Assembly (NCBI GenBank): GCA_021741145.1
Contig: JAIOYK010000021.1
Coordinates: 1-64,000 of the forward strand
DNA length: 64,000 bases
Source of the DNA: Rhodospirillum sp.
GTDB lineage: Bacteria > Pseudomonadota > Alphaproteobacteria > Rhodospirillales > Rhodospirillaceae
Direction of reading: 5' to 3'
The translations under genes were made by a program, and so were the position numbers. Positions within the stretch are counted from its first letter, which is position 1; every line of letters begins with the position of its first letter. The notes below the pieces were generated by a model, which worked only from the letters and a program-made list of their open reading frames with translations, was not told where the DNA came from and searched no databases. Positions 62,728 through 64,000 of this stretch are shown here, piece by piece.

Positions 62728-64000
62728 ATGAACAAGAAAGGCGAGCAGAGCCCGATCAAGGACGGGCCAAGCAAGAGCGCCGAGGAGTCGGACGACACAA
62801 CCTTCACGGACGCCTATATGCGCATGGCTTCATTAAAAAATTGGGGAAGAGCGCCTGAACAAACCAGGGATGCCCTGACGGAAGATACCATCCTGGACTG
62901 TGGATGGGGACGTTTGGTCTTCGGTCAGACCTTTTCGGACAGCCGTCAATTGGCCGATGTCCTCCGCGAGGAATTGCCTGGACGCCGGGACATCGCCATT
63001 TACCTGCGCGACCCCCATGTGGTCCTGTCCCTCGCGCCACAGGAGCTGTTCCTGGACCCCAGCCACACCTTCCGGCTTTGGTTCAAGGACTATGTCCCAA
63101 GACAGGAAAACGTCCCTGGCCCCCTGATCCGCGGGATCGTGAGCCTGTCCGACACCCAATGCGCCGACCGCATCTACCGGTCGCGCCATATGGTCCCCCC
63201 CTACGAGGGATTCATCTGGCGCCACAGGGACAGTTCCGTCCTGACCTATCTGGTGGCGGAGGACAGCCGCACCGGCGCCGTTGTCGGCGTGGTCACCGGA
63301 GTGGACCACAAACATGCCATCAACGACCCGGACAACGGTTCCAGTCTTTGGGCCCTGGCGGTGGATCCCCAATGCCACTTGCCCGGCGTGGGGGAAGCCC
63401 TGGTGCGGGCCCTGGCGGAGTTGTTCAAGGCCCGGGGCAGGGACTTCATGGACCTGTCGGTCATGCACGACAACGAACAGGCCATCGCCCTCTATGAAAA
63501 GCTGGGCTTCAAGCAGATCCCCGTCTTCGCCCTGAAAAACAAGAACGGAATCAACGAAAAGCTCTTCGTCGGACCGGTCTATGACGATGCGCTCAATCCC
63601 TACGCCAAAATCATCGTCAACGAGGCCCGACGCCGGGGCATCCAAGTGGAGGTGGTCGACCAGGAAGGGGGCTACTTCACCCTTAGCTTCGGAGGACGCG
63701 CCATCACCTGCCGGGAAAGCCTGTCCGAACTGACCAGCGCGATCGCCATGAGCCGCTGTGACGACAAGGCCGTCACCCGCCGCCTTTTAGAGAAGGCCGG
63801 CCTGTCCGTGCCCGACCAGATATCGGTAACAGACGACGCCCAAGCCCAAGCCTTCCTCGCCACCCACGGCAGTGTGGTGGTCAAGCCCGCCCGGGGCGAA
63901 CAGGGCAAGGGGATCAGCGTGGACATCACCGGGCCGGAGGACCTGTCCCGGGCCATTGACGCCGCGCGGACCTATTGCGACCATGTGATCCTGGAGCAAT
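62728..64000 (+). CDS. ngs: N-acetylglutaminylglutamine synthetase, cut by window end
   Basis: The first 424 residues are present. After a polar start, residues 100-270 form a GNAT acetyltransferase (LWALAVDPQCHLPGVGEALVRALAELF, HDNEQAIALYEKLGF). From about residue 285 an ATP-grasp ligase begins (VVVKPARGEQGKGISVDI). This fusion acetylates glutamine and joins it to a second one, giving the substrate for AsnO. The 3' end lies beyond the window. Confidence 0.92.
   Translation, partial: MNKKGEQSPIKDGPSKSAEESDDTTFTDAYMRMASLKNWGRAPEQTRDALTEDTILDCGWGRLVFGQTFSDSRQLADVLREELPGRRDIAIYLRDPHVVLSLAPQELFLDPSHTFRLWFKDYVPRQENVPGPLIRGIVSLSDTQCADRIYRSRHMVPPYEGFIWRHRDSSVLTYLVAEDSRTGAVVGVVTGVDHKHAINDPDNGSSLWALAVDPQCHLPGVGEALVRALAELFKARGRDFMDLSVMHDNEQAIALYEKLGFKQIPVFALKNKNGINEKLFVGPVYDDALNPYAKIIVNEARRRGIQVEVVDQEGGYFTLSFGGRAITCRESLSELTSAIAMSRCDDKAVTRRLLEKAGLSVPDQISVTDDAQAQAFLATHGSVVVKPARGEQGKGISVDITGPEDLSRAIDAARTYCDHVILEQ

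Noticed and set aside
1-64000. CRISPR arrays, tRNA or rRNA genes, insertion sequences
   Set aside because: No regularly spaced repeats, cloverleaf-like sequences, rRNA-like blocks, transposase motifs or terminal inverted repeats with target duplications were seen. The short tandem arrays found lack spacers.

Overview
The window is a high-GC chromosomal segment from an alphaproteobacterium, most likely of the order Rhodospirillales. The main evidence is the pdhA-pdhB-pdhC-lpd-lipA-coq10 cluster with an E1-beta that carries its own lipoyl domain, the CysG/DUF2849/CysI/DUF934/CysH sulfite-reduction operon, GcvA-like LysR and MurR/RpiR regulators, XoxF, and the N-acetylglutaminylglutamine amide (NAGGN) osmolyte genes. 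No rRNA, tRNA, CRISPR array, transposase or prophage was seen. The gene assignments come from reading protein motifs; no database search was possible.

Left part (1-18.5 kb): about 1 kb without a clear gene, then uvrD, an orphan HigA antitoxin, a GcvA-like LysR gene facing a possible small DUF1127-like gene, a ClC chloride channel with an in-frame tandem repeat, a diguanylate cyclase, a pentapeptide-repeat protein, a thioesterase broken by two compensating frameshifts, and a TPR protein. Next comes an uptake locus: an RpiR regulator and a metallo-beta-lactamase-fold enzyme on one strand, and a three-gene ABC importer on the other. It is followed by an AAA/DUF4143 ATPase gene that looks inserted, because a diverged copy of the 3' end of the preceding ABC ATPase gene lies just behind it.

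Middle part (18.5-34.7 kb): xoxF, which has the extra Asp typical of lanthanide-dependent methanol dehydrogenases; the pyruvate dehydrogenase/lipoate/Coq10 operon; a TetR plus rifampin-phosphotransferase-like dikinase pair lying between pdhA and ftsB; corA; and a multi-PAS histidine kinase.

Guanidine locus (35.1-39.9 kb): a clear guanidine-I (ykkC) riboswitch precedes a substrate-binding protein, permease, ATPase, a guanidine-hydrolase-type arginase-family enzyme (GdmH) and a small protein with a very His-rich N-terminus. The layout suggests guanidine import and Ni-dependent hydrolysis to urea and ammonia, with the His-rich protein as a candidate metal-delivery partner.

Accessory catabolic cluster (40.6-47.1 kb, minus strand): a MenD-family ThDP enzyme, a polar-amino-acid-type ABC importer, a C45 (penicillin-acyltransferase-type) Ntn hydrolase and an RpiR regulator. 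No other menaquinone gene is present, so the MenD homologue probably does something else; this cluster is the best candidate for an undescribed pathway. An orphan TRAP binding protein and a chemoreceptor follow on the plus strand.

Right part (50.8-64 kb): a cupin lipoprotein, the sulfite reduction/siroheme operon, a TetR regulator, a promoter-plus-terminator small RNA on the minus strand resembling the alphaproteobacterial suhB/MmgR (alpha-r8) type, bacteriohemerythrin, a response regulator, a REC-PAS-GGDEF cyclase, and asnO-ngs, with ngs cut by the window end.
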